The notes beneath the pieces were generated by a model, which was not told the origin of the DNA, made no database searches, and saw only the letters and a program-made list of their open reading frames with translations. Below are positions 14,341-23,284 of a DNA stretch of 46,405 nucleotides, in pieces. Position 1 is the stretch's first letter. Each line of letters starts with the position of its first letter. The DNA comes from Lachnospiraceae bacterium UBA1748 (GTDB lineage Bacteria > Bacillota > Clostridia > Lachnospirales > Lachnospiraceae). Both the position numbers and the translations under genes were made by a program. The stretch spans positions 1-46,405 of the forward strand of contig DCHQ01000082.1 in the NCBI GenBank assembly GCA_002314855.1. Direction: 5' to 3'.

Positions 14341-16917
14341 ATGAAAAAAACATTAGTACTAGGAATACTTGCGCATGTTGATGCGGGCAAAACTACATTA
14401 TCAGAGGCACTGTTATATGCAGGTGGTACCATTAGAAGTCTTGGAAGAGTGGATCAGGGTAATGCTTACCTTGATACAGATACTCAGGAACGAGCAAGAG
14501 GTATCACTATTTTTTCTAAGCAGGCCAATATAGATATAAGCGATGAACTAATGCTCACTCTTATAGATACGCCAGGACATGTGGACTTCTCTGCAGAAAT
14601 GGAGAGGGCGCTTAGCATTCTTGATTTTGCTGTTCTGGTTATCTCAGGTCCAAGTGGTGTGCAGTCTCATACCAAAACCCTTTGGAAGCTGTTAAGGGCT
14701 TATAACGTTCCAACCATTTTATTTGTTAATAAGATGGATATGTCCGGAGTGAATTTAGCTGAAATCATCGCAGAACTTCATAGCAAGCTTTCACTTAAGA
14801 TAGTGGACTTTAGTAAAGCGGTAGGATGCGAAGAGGATGATGAGTTCTATGAGGAGCTTGCGTCCTGTGATGAGGCTCTTATGGATGAGTTCCTTGAGAG
14901 CGGTAAAGTATCGCATTCTTCTATAGTTGATGGAATAAAAAAAAGAAATATATTTCCATTAGTAAGTGGATCGGCTCTTAGATATCAGGGAATAGATGAA
15001 CTTGTTAGTGTTATCCAGAAGTATATGGAGGCGCCTTCTTCAGATGATGAATTCGGAGCCTATTGTTATAAGATTACGAGAGATGAAAAGAACACTAGGC
15101 TCACTCATATCAAGGTTACTGGCGGAAGTCTTCGTGTTAAGTCTGGCATTAATGATGAGAAGATTAATGAGATAAGACTGTATTCTGGTAATAAATATAC
15201 GGCCATCCAGGAGGCGACTGCAGGTATGGTTGTCGCACTTACTGGATTAAATGATAGTAAGCCTGGAATGAATTTTGGTAAGGGTTATAAAGAGAATAAG
15301 CCTATTCTTGAGCCAGTGCTTTCATACGCAATAAGATACCCAAGAGATGTGGATGCGACCCAGATGCTTAATATCCTAAAAGAAGTGGAGGATCAGCTTC
15401 CAGAATTACAGGTAGAGGTTGATGATGAGCACCGTGAGATACGCGTAAGTCTTATGGGTACTGTTCAGACAGAGATTATCACAGAGTTAATACGTGATAA
15501 ATACAATATCGCAGTAACTTTTGATGTCGGTAGCATTTCCTATAAAGAGACCATAGAAGATGTGGTTGAAGGAGTAGGACATTTTGAGCCGCTAAGACAT
15601 TATGCGGAGGTGCATTTAAGGTTAGAACCGCTGGAAACAGGTATGGGCATGCAGTTTGACAGCGAAGTCAGTGAGGATTTACTTGATAAAAATTGGCAGA
15701 GACTTATTATGACTCATCTTGAGGAGCGAGTACATAGAGGAGTACTTACTGGCAGTCCTATAACTGATATGAAGATAACTATTGTTGGCGGTAGGGCGCA
15801 CAATAAGCACACAGAAGGTGGTGACTTCAGACAGGCTACATATAGAGCAGTTAGGCAGGGTCTTATGCAGGCATCGTCAAAACTACTTGAGCCATATTAT
15901 GACTATACGCTTACTATTCCTGAAGCCTTAGTTGGAAGGGCAATGACTGATATCGACAGGATGAATGGAACAAGCGAGCTTACAGAGTCTGCGGATGGTA
16001 TCGCTGTTCTTAACGGAAGAGCACCAGTGGCAACAATGCATACATATGCAACGGAGGTAGCAGCTTATACAAAGGGTGAAGGTATCCTTAGTTTATCAGC
16101 CAGTGGCTATGCACCTTGTCATAATGAAGAAGAGGTGATAGCTAGCAGGAGATATAATCCAGATGCTGATAATAGAAATCCTTCTTCATCAGTATTTTGC
16201 AGTCACGGTGCAGGTACTGTTATTCCATGGGATCAGGTATTTGATTATATGCATGTTCCATCATGCATCAATGGAATGAAGAGAGATGATGATTTAAATA
16301 ATATCAAAGTCATTAGACATAAGGAAAATGCGGATCAGCTTAGTATAGGAACTGATGAAATAGATGAGATATTAAATAAGGTTGCCTATTCTAATACCAG
16401 AAATGGATATAGTGCCCATAAGGGAATATCAGCTGACAGAGCAAGAGCTAATAGAGAGGTTAAAATAAAGGAAGCAGTAGAAGTCGAGTATAAAGGCTCT
16501 ACGCAGAAGGATAAGTATCTATTAGTTGATGGTTATAATGCAATATTTGCATGGCAGGAGTTAAAGGAACTGGCTAAGGACAATATTGATAGTGCCAAGG
16601 ATTCGCTTCTTGATAGTATGTGCAATTATCAGGGCTTTACTGGAGAGGAAGTAATAGTAGTCTTTGATGCATATAAAGTTCCTAACAAAGGTATAGACGC
16701 ATTTGATTATCATAATATCCATGTAATATATACACGAACTGCTCAGACAGCAGATATGTATATTGAAAGATTTGCTAATAACAATAGTCGAAAATACGAT
16801 ATTACCGTGGCTTCGTCAGATGGTATGGTTCAAATCATTACAAGAGGCGATGGTTGTCGGGTTATCTCATCAAGAGAGCTTGAGCAGATAGTCAATTCCA
16901 TGCATTTACCAGGATAG
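14341..16917 (+). CDS. Tet(M)-like ribosomal GTPase fused to a YacP/Rae1-type NYN nuclease
   Basis: An 858-residue protein from the ATG at 14341, which matches the usual Tet(M) N-terminus (ILAHVDAGKTTLSEALLY); an ATG at 14317 would add 8 residues. Residues 1-650 hold the full translation-factor GTPase layout: AHVDAGKTT, DTPGHVDF, NKMD, then domains like EF-G II-V. Residues 722-855 form an NYN/YacP nuclease domain: LLVDGYNAIF, VIVVFDAYK, TADMYIERF and ASSDGMVQI, with the acidic residues kept. Free Rae1 cuts mRNA in the ribosomal A site, and Tet(M) binds the same site. The fusion suggests a factor that enters stalled ribosomes and cleaves the mRNA. Tetracycline resistance is possible but unproven. 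Confidence 0.85.
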   Translation: MKKTLVLGILAHVDAGKTTLSEALLYAGGTIRSLGRVDQGNAYLDTDTQERARGITIFSKQANIDISDELMLTLIDTPGHVDFSAEMERALSILDFAVLVISGPSGVQSHTKTLWKLLRAYNVPTILFVNKMDMSGVNLAEIIAELHSKLSLKIVDFSKAVGCEEDDEFYEELASCDEALMDEFLESGKVSHSSIVDGIKKRNIFPLVSGSALRYQGIDELVSVIQKYMEAPSSDDEFGAYCYKITRDEKNTRLTHIKVTGGSLRVKSGINDEKINEIRLYSGNKYTAIQEATAGMVVALTGLNDSKPGMNFGKGYKENKPILEPVLSYAIRYPRDVDATQMLNILKEVEDQLPELQVEVDDEHREIRVSLMGTVQTEIITELIRDKYNIAVTFDVGSISYKETIEDVVEGVGHFEPLRHYAEVHLRLEPLETGMGMQFDSEVSEDLLDKNWQRLIMTHLEERVHRGVLTGSPITDMKITIVGGRAHNKHTEGGDFRQATYRAVRQGLMQASSKLLEPYYDYTLTIPEALVGRAMTDIDRMNGTSELTESADGIAVLNGRAPVATMHTYATEVAAYTKGEGILSLSASGYAPCHNEEEVIASRRYNPDADNRNPSSSVFCSHGAGTVIPWDQVFDYMHVPSCINGMKRDDDLNNIKVIRHKENADQLSIGTDEIDEILNKVAYSNTRNGYSAHKGISADRARANREVKIKEAVEVEYKGSTQKDKYLLVDGYNAIFAWQELKELAKDNIDSAKDSLLDSMCNYQGFTGEEVIVVFDAYKVPNKGIDAFDYHNIHVIYTRTAQTADMYIERFANNNSRKYDITVASSDGMVQIITRGDGCRVISSRELEQIVNSMHLPG

Positions 16918-16965
16918 ATATATAATAAATATAGTGTGTATATTAAATAAAAAAGGAGAAAGCCA

Positions 16966-18234
16966 ATGAATATTAGTACAACCCCTAAGCACAGAATAGA
17001 AGAAGTAGTTCTTCATGTAACAGACAAGCAGGGCAATCCTATTAAAAATAAGGAGCTTCGTTTTAAGCAGACTAATCACAAATTTCTCTTTGGATGTGGA
17101 GCATTTGATATTCAGCTTTATGCCAATAAGGATGAAATAGAAAAGAAAAAGAGTGAAGACCTCACTCATATGCCAAATTTTGATATTAACTTTGTAAAGG
17201 AACGTGTTGATAAATGGTTTGATGTATTCAACTATGGAACACTTCCATTTTACTGGGGATTTTTTGAGCCAAAGGAAGGAAGTCCATTAACACAGGACCG
17301 TATGAACACAGCCAAGTATATGAAGGAGAGAGGTGCAGTTGCTAAAGGTCATCCTCTTTGCTGGCATACATGTTGTGCTGACTGGCTTATGGATTATGAT
17401 AACGATACAATCTTCAAGAAGCAGATAGAGCGTATTCATCGTGATGTAACAGACTTCAAGGGAACCATTGATATGTGGGATGTTATCAACGAAGTTGTCA
17501 TTATGCCTATCTTTGATAAGTATGATAATGCTATTACAAGAATCTGTAAGGATAAGGGTAGAGTAGGTCTTGTAAAGGAAGTATTTGCTGCAGCCAAAGA
17601 ATCCAATCCAGATGGTATTTTCCTTATTAATGATTTTAATCTTTCAACAAACTATGAAATCCTTATTGATGGATGTTTAAATGCAGGCGTTCCAATTAAC
17701 GCAATTGGTCTTCAGACCCATCAGCATCAGGGATATATGGGAGAGGAAAAGCTTCGCGAGGTATTAAAGCGCTATGAGCACTTTGGTCTTCCTCTTCACT
17801 TTACAGAAAACACACTTATTTCAGGTGATCTTATGCCTGATTATATTGTGGATCTTAATGACTGGCAGGTTGATGAGTGGCCATCTACTCCTGAAGGAGA
17901 AGCAAGACAGGCTAAAGAGTGGGAAGAGATGTACAGAATTCTTTATGATCACCCACTTGTTGAGGCTGTTACAGGTTGGGATTTTGCAGATGGCGCATGG
18001 CTTAATGCACCTAGTGGACTTATTAAGAAGGACAACACTCTTAAACCAGCTTATCATAAGTTAAAGAGTATGATTAAGGATGAGTGGTGGACAGATATTA
18101 CTGTTAAGACTGATGATAATGGTAATGTTCTTGTTTCAGGAGTTCGTGGCGAGTACGAGCTTGTAGATGGAGACAGCGTGGCAAATATCACACTTAGTAA
18201 GGGTATGGAGAAGAACCTTCATATTGAATTATAA
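16966..18234 (+). CDS. cytoplasmic GH10 endo-1,4-beta-xylanase
   Basis: A 422-residue protein. Residues 1-45 are the beta strand pair common in intracellular GH10 enzymes (LHVTDKQGNPIKN, QTNHKFLFG). The (beta/alpha)8 barrel follows, with HPLCWH (129-134), acid/base Glu176 in WDVINEV, LQTHQH (249-254) and nucleophile Glu281 in LHFTEN. There is no signal peptide, so it should act in the cytoplasm on imported xylo-oligosaccharides rather than on polymeric xylan. AAAGGAGA precedes the start, and a strong terminator follows, so it is transcribed alone or with the GTPase gene 48 bases upstream. Together with the GH51 enzyme at 44773 it points to a hemicellulose degrader. Confidence 0.93.
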   Translation: MNISTTPKHRIEEVVLHVTDKQGNPIKNKELRFKQTNHKFLFGCGAFDIQLYANKDEIEKKKSEDLTHMPNFDINFVKERVDKWFDVFNYGTLPFYWGFFEPKEGSPLTQDRMNTAKYMKERGAVAKGHPLCWHTCCADWLMDYDNDTIFKKQIERIHRDVTDFKGTIDMWDVINEVVIMPIFDKYDNAITRICKDKGRVGLVKEVFAAAKESNPDGIFLINDFNLSTNYEILIDGCLNAGVPINAIGLQTHQHQGYMGEEKLREVLKRYEHFGLPLHFTENTLISGDLMPDYIVDLNDWQVDEWPSTPEGEARQAKEWEEMYRILYDHPLVEAVTGWDFADGAWLNAPSGLIKKDNTLKPAYHKLKSMIKDEWWTDITVKTDDNGNVLVSGVRGEYELVDGDSVANITLSKGMEKNLHIEL

Positions 18235-18263
18235 TCATTTATCTTATTAATAAATGGTAGCTC

Positions 18264-18304
18264 GGAGATAGTAATCAGTATATGATTACTGTCTCCTTTT
18301 TGTT
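18264..18304 (+). terminator. terminator after the xylanase gene
   Basis: A 14-bp stem (18264-18277 with 18283-18296, one G-T pair) with a 5-base loop and a T-run. Confidence 0.9.
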
Positions 18305-18386
18305 TTGGTTATAAAAAACATATCCACTAAAAAAGGATAAGTGTATAATGTGTTTGTTAAATAGGTGAAAAAGGAATTATTCATAT

Positions 18387-19304
18387 ATGAGCGAAAATAT
18401 GGAGTCAAAGAAAAATAGTAATATACTAGGTCCTGTAATGGTATTTTTAGCTGGAATATGCTGGGGCGTTATCAGTGTTTTTATTAAAGGATTAACATCA
18501 TTTGATTATGATTCATTTGACATTATGTGTTTCAGATCCTGGGCCAGCGTAGTATTAATGTTTATTTTTTTCCTTATGAGGGACAGGTCTTTATTAAAGA
18601 TTAAGCTTCGAGATATATGGATGTTTATAGGAACAGGTATATTTAGTCTTACATTTTTCAGCTATTGTTATTTTACTTCTATAGTAAGAAGCGGGGCAGC
18701 AGTTGCCGTTGTTTTATTATATACTTCACCAATATTTGTAATGCTTATGAGTGCTGTGGTATTTAAGGAGAGGATAACATTTAAAAAGATTGTTGCACTT
18801 ATCCTTACATTTATTGGTTGCGTATTAGTTGCAGGTTTAATTGGAACTGGTTCAAGATTAAGTATGGGAGCATTACTTCTTGGACTTGGCGCTGGTTTTG
18901 GATATGCTTTATATTCCATATTTGCAGGTTTTGCGGTAAAGAAATATTCATCACTTACTGTGACATTTTATACCTTTCTATTTTCAGGAATTACACTTCC
19001 AATATTTAGAAATCCAGTTGCACTCATCGGTAGCGTTTCCCTGCAAGTAATACCATGGATTGTAGGAACTTCTATTATATGTACAGTCCTCCCATATCTT
19101 TGCTATACATGGGGACTAGGTAAAATGGAAGCTGGTAAGGCAGCAGTACTAGTTACAGTTGAACCTTTAGTTGGAGCAATAATTGGTATTTTGATATATC
19201 ATGAGGATGCAAATCTGTTTAAATTATTAGGAATCGTACTTATCTTTTCAGCCGTTATTTTACTGAGTTTACCAAATATAAAAGTTAAAAAAACCACTAT
19301 ATAA
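18387..19304 (+). CDS. EamA/DMT-superfamily transporter
   Basis: A 305-residue protein with ten predicted membrane segments in two EamA repeats (about residues 12-145 and 158-295). Typical pieces are the opening FLAGICWGVISVFIKGL and the second-half LVTVEPLVGAIIGILIYHE, the conserved Glu-Pro of EamA repeats. Members export or import small metabolites such as amino acids or nucleosides; the substrate is unknown. A TATAAT at 18344-18349 lies upstream with a poor -35. No terminator follows directly; transcripts could run into the hairpin at 19460. Confidence 0.88.
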   Translation: MSENMESKKNSNILGPVMVFLAGICWGVISVFIKGLTSFDYDSFDIMCFRSWASVVLMFIFFLMRDRSLLKIKLRDIWMFIGTGIFSLTFFSYCYFTSIVRSGAAVAVVLLYTSPIFVMLMSAVVFKERITFKKIVALILTFIGCVLVAGLIGTGSRLSMGALLLGLGAGFGYALYSIFAGFAVKKYSSLTVTFYTFLFSGITLPIFRNPVALIGSVSLQVIPWIVGTSIICTVLPYLCYTWGLGKMEAGKAAVLVTVEPLVGAIIGILIYHEDANLFKLLGIVLIFSAVILLSLPNIKVKKTTI

Positions 19305-19549
19305 AGGGGAAAAAAGCCAAATACCCACTAAAAACCCTTATTTTTTAATGATTCGTGACAAAAAATTTTGGATTTATTTGTTTATGTTCAAAAATTTTGT
19401 TTTTATTTATTCGTGCTTTTTTAATACTTGTTCGATTAAAAGCTATTGCAAGTAATTTCAAAAAACATTATCTTCATATCATCGATAAGCCGTTGATGTG
19501 AATGTAATGTTTTTTATTTAAATTGGCATATATTTGGGAGGAAAATATT
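19305..19549 (+). other. 245-base AT-rich leader before the pilin gene
   Basis: The longest gap in the window. It holds no credible gene. The first 150 bases are runs of A and T with no clear structure; the last part folds into the long hairpin at 19460-19515. It does not match the c-di-GMP riboswitch consensus as far as I can see. It may be an untranslated leader of the pilin gene. Confidence 0.45.
19460..19515 (+). terminator. long hairpin with T-run, terminator or attenuator
   Basis: AAAAAACATTA (19460-19470) pairs with TAATGTTTTTT (19505-19515), and the inner sides continue pairing with a few mismatches (TTCATATCA with TGATGTGAA). It either ends the transporter transcript or acts as an attenuator 20 bases before the pilin ribosome site. 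Confidence 0.65.
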
Positions 19550-20101
19550 ATGAAAGGAAACAGAGGTTTTTCACTCGTTGAAATAATTGTAGTTATAGCA
19601 ATAATAAGTGTACTCACAGGAATTATTGCACCTCAGCTTATTAAGTATGCTGAGAAAGCCAAGGTATCTGCTGACATACAGCTTTGCGATACAGTAAGAA
19701 CAGCTGTTATCCTAATGCTTAGTGAGCCGAAAATTGCAGCTAATACAGATATTGATGCTACAACACAGGCACTTGTTACTCAGCTTACTACTCCTGGAGC
19801 AAGTGGAACATTTAATGTATATGCAGTGTCATCTAATAATTTTATGGCATATGATTATTTAAATGAAATCACAGGTATTAATGTATTTACCACCACATCA
19901 GGACAGTTCTTCAAGTCTAACCCAGCCAGAACAAATGGTGTTCTTAGCTACAAGGTTTCGGAGGAAGGACTCATATATATCTTCATTAATCACAGTGATA
20001 ATTCTGGTGAGAAGAATGATTATTTTGTTAATAGTAATGCATCTGTAAGTGATCTTGGTAATCTTATATGTGCTCCTGTAGCAGCTATTAACCAAGACTA
20101 A
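19550..20101 (+). CDS. type IV pilin-like (prepilin) protein
   Basis: A 183-residue protein. The start at 19550 is fixed by GGGAGG 8 bases upstream and leaves a 5-residue leader MKGNR before G-FSLVEI, a classic prepilin peptidase site with Glu at +5. A 20-residue hydrophobic helix follows (IIVVIAIISVLTGIIAPQLI), then a globular part of about 140 residues. By family it is processed by PilD, assembled in the membrane and forms a pilus, pseudopilus or cell-surface fibre. No assembly ATPase, platform protein or peptidase is in the window, so it must use machinery elsewhere. A long leader hairpin precedes it, and a terminator follows. Confidence 0.9.
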   Translation: MKGNRGFSLVEIIVVIAIISVLTGIIAPQLIKYAEKAKVSADIQLCDTVRTAVILMLSEPKIAANTDIDATTQALVTQLTTPGASGTFNVYAVSSNNFMAYDYLNEITGINVFTTTSGQFFKSNPARTNGVLSYKVSEEGLIYIFINHSDNSGEKNDYFVNSNASVSDLGNLICAPVAAINQD

Positions 20102-20134
20102 TTAAAGATTGTTCCCTTTTTGTAATATATCAAT

Positions 20135-20190
20135 ATAACCCTCTGTGTTAGATTCTTTGCGAAGCGAATCAAGGCACGGAGGGTTATTTG
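20135..20190 (+). terminator. terminator after the pilin gene
   Basis: A 13-bp stem (20135-20147 with 20175-20187, one mismatch) with a nested GATTC/GAATC hairpin in the loop, followed by a short T-stretch. Confidence 0.8.
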
Positions 20191-20260
20191 ATTTCACATT
20201 TAAACAATATATGCTTATTATTTGTTATATGATTGAAAAAAAGAATGAAACTGATAATAT

Positions 20261-21649
20261 ATGTTTATTATGAAAGAGAAAATTACTACTACAGAAAAAA
20301 AAGATTTTTATAGAAAAGCAATAGGGCTTACATGGCCCATCGTAATACAGAATCTGCTCAGTGCTTTTATTAGTAGTGCAGATGTTATCATGCTTAACTT
20401 TGTAGGACAAAAGGCTATCGCAGCTGTATCATTAGCGAGCCAGGCGAATAGCTTACTTTTCATGTTTCTCTATGGAATATCTGCAGGAGCAGGTATGCTT
20501 TGTGCTCAGTATTATGGCAAGGGAGATTTGAAGGCAATTCATGTCATAGAGGGTATAGCTCTTAAGATATCAATTAGCGTTGCTGTCATTTTATTTATAA
20601 TAGGATTTTTTGCTCCGCGTTATTTTATGCTAGCCTTTACCAGTGATCCAGAATTGGTGGAGCTTGGTATCATATACTTACGAGTAGTATCCTTTAGCTT
20701 CTTATTTTGGAGTATTTCCGAGGTTTACAAGGCAGTGCTTCGAAGTGCTACCAGAGTTACTGTATGTACCGTAGTTAATGTTATTGCATTTACCTGTAAT
20801 ATTATCTTCAATACTATATTTATATTTGGATTATTTGGTGCGCCGAAGCTAGGCATTATGGGAGTTGCTCTTGGAACAACCTTATCAAGATTTATTGAGC
20901 TTATCTGCTGTATTGTTATTTCTATTAGAAGTAAGAATGTTAAGCTAAGTCTACGATTTATGTTTATTAAGAACGATTTACTATTCAAGGACTTTGTGAA
21001 GCTATCGGTTCCAGCACTTCTTAATGATGTGGTATGGGGACTGGCATTCACCATGTATTCAGTTATCCTAGGTCATCTTAGTAGTGACGTGGTTGCTGCC
21101 AATGCAGTAGTATCAGTTGTACGTAATTTTGGTACAGTTCTCTGTTTTGGAGTTGGATCTGCCACCAGCATTATCCTGGGTAATGAGATTGGCGAAGGCA
21201 AGATGGATACTGCCATGGATCATGCTAGATGTATGATGAGACTCACTGTATTGTCTGGAATTATTGGTGGGGTAATAGTATTTTTGGTAATGCCATTTGC
21301 CCTTGTCTATGCGGATCTTACAGAAACAGCCAAGGGATATTTAAAGATTATGCTACTTATCAATACCTATTACATTATGGGTACAGCAGTTAATACTACG
21401 CTTATTACTGGCGTCTTCAGATCTGGTGGAGACAGTAGGTTTGGATTTATATGTGATATCATAGATATGTGGTGCTATGCAGTACCTCTTGGACTTATAT
21501 CTGCATTTGTGTTAAAGCTTCCAGTTATGTGGGTTTATTTCCTTCTTTGTACAGATGAATTTGTAAAGTGGCCATGGGTTCTTAAGCACTATAGAAGTGG
21601 AAAATGGATAAAGAATATCACGCGTGATAACATAATGGAATGGTACTAA
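20261..21649 (+). CDS. MATE-family efflux transporter
   Basis: A 462-residue membrane protein with twelve hydrophobic segments in two six-helix halves. MATE landmarks are LTWPIVIQNLLSAFISSADV at the start, VGQKAIAAVSLA, and the second-half LSVPALLNDVVWGLAF. It should exchange drugs or metabolites for sodium ions or protons at the cytoplasmic membrane. The ATG at 20261 has a poor ribosome site, and an ATG at 20270 is equally plausible. Substrate unknown. The TtcA-like gene lies 52 bases downstream. Confidence 0.92.
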   Translation: MFIMKEKITTTEKKDFYRKAIGLTWPIVIQNLLSAFISSADVIMLNFVGQKAIAAVSLASQANSLLFMFLYGISAGAGMLCAQYYGKGDLKAIHVIEGIALKISISVAVILFIIGFFAPRYFMLAFTSDPELVELGIIYLRVVSFSFLFWSISEVYKAVLRSATRVTVCTVVNVIAFTCNIIFNTIFIFGLFGAPKLGIMGVALGTTLSRFIELICCIVISIRSKNVKLSLRFMFIKNDLLFKDFVKLSVPALLNDVVWGLAFTMYSVILGHLSSDVVAANAVVSVVRNFGTVLCFGVGSATSIILGNEIGEGKMDTAMDHARCMMRLTVLSGIIGGVIVFLVMPFALVYADLTETAKGYLKIMLLINTYYIMGTAVNTTLITGVFRSGGDSRFGFICDIIDMWCYAVPLGLISAFVLKLPVMWVYFLLCTDEFVKWPWVLKHYRSGKWIKNITRDNIMEWY

Positions 21650-21701
21650 TGTTAATGTGAAAAATATGAAATCGAGATGGATAATATAAGGTTAGTATTA
21701 T

Positions 21702-22403
21702 ATGAAATTGCAGCAATTATACAGCAAAGTTAGACAGGCTGTGGATACATACAAGATGATTGAAGAGGGAGACAAGATTGCTCTTGGCATATCCGGGGGC
21801 AAGGACTCCCTTTCTTTATTATATGGGCTTAGTGGACTTAAGAATTTTTATCCAAAGAAATTTGACCTTGTGGCAATCACAGTTGATCTTGGATATGAAG
21901 GATTTGAGCTTGGTCCAATAAAAAAATTGTGTGAAGAATTAGGCGTAGAATATCATATAGTCAAGACCAGTATTAATGAACTAATAAAAGAAGAAGGCTG
22001 TTCACTCTGCTCAAGACTTCGTAGAGGAGCGTTGAATAATAAGGCTTTGGAGCTTGGCTGTAACAAGATAGCATACGCTCACAATATGGACGATGTGGTG
22101 GAGACCATGATGCTTTCACTTATATATGAAGGAAGGTTTTCAACATTTTACCCGGTAACTGTTTATGAAGATACTGGATTAAAACTTATACGTCCATTTG
22201 TATTTGTGACAAATGCTGAGGCAGTGGGCTTTAGAAATAAATATAATCTGCCAGTGGCAACCAATCCATGTCCGTTTGATCATACATCAGAGAGAAGCTA
22301 TATCAGGGAGCTTCTAGATGATATTAATAAACATACAAGTGGTGTAAGGCAGCGTCTTATGACAGCCATTACAGATGGCACGCTAGAGCATTGGAAAAAG
22401 TAA
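21702..22403 (+). CDS. ttcA: TtcA-family tRNA 2-thiocytidine biosynthesis protein
   Basis: A 233-residue PP-loop ATPase. The ATP-binding motif is SGGKDS (31-36). Cys100 and Cys103 (CSLC) together with Cys190 (NPCPFD) match the three cysteines that hold the iron-sulfur cluster in TtcA. The enzyme adenylates and thiolates cytidine 32 in tRNA. A TilS-like role is less likely because TilS lacks these cysteines. The gene is shorter than the E. coli version (about 311), as usual for Firmicutes. Its stop lies 4 bases from the end of the convergent folP gene, with no obvious terminator between. Confidence 0.8.
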   Translation: MKLQQLYSKVRQAVDTYKMIEEGDKIALGISGGKDSLSLLYGLSGLKNFYPKKFDLVAITVDLGYEGFELGPIKKLCEELGVEYHIVKTSINELIKEEGCSLCSRLRRGALNNKALELGCNKIAYAHNMDDVVETMMLSLIYEGRFSTFYPVTVYEDTGLKLIRPFVFVTNAEAVGFRNKYNLPVATNPCPFDHTSERSYIRELLDDINKHTSGVRQRLMTAITDGTLEHWKK

Positions 22404-22407
22404 TATA

Positions 22408-23178
22408 TCACACATTCATTATAGCTCTTGTCATCTTAATAGCTTCATAGTTAGCTTTAACATCATGGACACGTACGAAAGCGCAGCCCTTCATGACGCC
22501 GTAAACAGTTGTTGCCACTGTACCATGTACTCTTTCATCAACTGGTACATCAAGTGTAAGTCCAATCACTGACTTTCTACTTGTACCGAGGAGCACAGGG
22601 TATCCCATAGCTACCAGCTTATCAAGTTCTTTTATAGCCACCAGATTACCAGTATAGTCTTTTCCAAAACCTACACCTGGATCAAGTATTATCTTATCCT
22701 TTGGAATATCCCCAAATCTGTCAGGAAGAATTCCATCAGCATTGACTTCATTAGGTTCTATTGTAAGACAGCAAGGCATATTGTATTTTGCAATAACAGC
22801 AGCCATTTTGTCGTCCCTTGCACATCCATATACATCATTAACAAGATGTATGCCAGCCTTAATTCCTTCCTCTGCAACTACTGCTTTATATGTATCAAGT
22901 GAGATAGGCACATCAGTGATATCTTTAAGCTTCTCTACAACAGGGATAACTCTTGATAATTCTTCATCAGCGGATACCGTTGCATATCCTGGTCTGGTTG
23001 ATTCACCACCTATATCAATGATAGTAGCTCCATCTTTAATCATTTCTTCTGCGCATCTTAGTGCATCGTCAAGCTTATTATGCTTTCCACCATCGGAAAA
23101 TGAATCAGGAGTTACGTTAAGAATTCCCATTACATATGTATCATTTACAATATCAAAATCTTTATTACCTATTCTCAC
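22408..23178 (-). CDS. folP: dihydropteroate synthase
   Basis: A 256-residue TIM-barrel enzyme. Motif 1 is MGILNVTPDSFSDGG (17-31), motif 2 is IIDIGGESTRPG (about 54-65), and motif 3 includes ILDPGVGFGKD and the GTSRKS phosphate-binding loop. It joins p-aminobenzoate to the pterin diphosphate in folate synthesis and is the sulfonamide target. The start is GTG; GGAGA lies 12 bases upstream, which is long. No other folate gene is near, so folP is isolated here. Confidence 0.93.
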   Translation of the reverse strand: MRIGNKDFDIVNDTYVMGILNVTPDSFSDGGKHNKLDDALRCAEEMIKDGATIIDIGGESTRPGYATVSADEELSRVIPVVEKLKDITDVPISLDTYKAVVAEEGIKAGIHLVNDVYGCARDDKMAAVIAKYNMPCCLTIEPNEVNADGILPDRFGDIPKDKIILDPGVGFGKDYTGNLVAIKELDKLVAMGYPVLLGTSRKSVIGLTLDVPVDERVHGTVATTVYGVMKGCAFVRVHDVKANYEAIKMTRAIMNV

Positions 23179-23284
23179 TAGTCCTATTGTTCTCCTTTTA
23201 CTTAAGACTTAATAATGATAAAATAGTATAAGAAAACAAAGGGTATTTCAATATGGAAAGTCCATAAAATAATAGGAGGTTATG

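Noticed and set aside
14341..16917. Acquired tetracycline-resistance gene
   Set aside because: The fused nuclease domain, base composition like its neighbours and absence of mobile-element genes speak for a resident gene rather than tet(M)-type transfer; resistance itself cannot be excluded.
19305..19549. A c-di-GMP or other riboswitch before the pilin gene
   Set aside because: Pilin genes in Clostridia are sometimes under such control, but I cannot find the conserved riboswitch core; only a simple long hairpin is visible.
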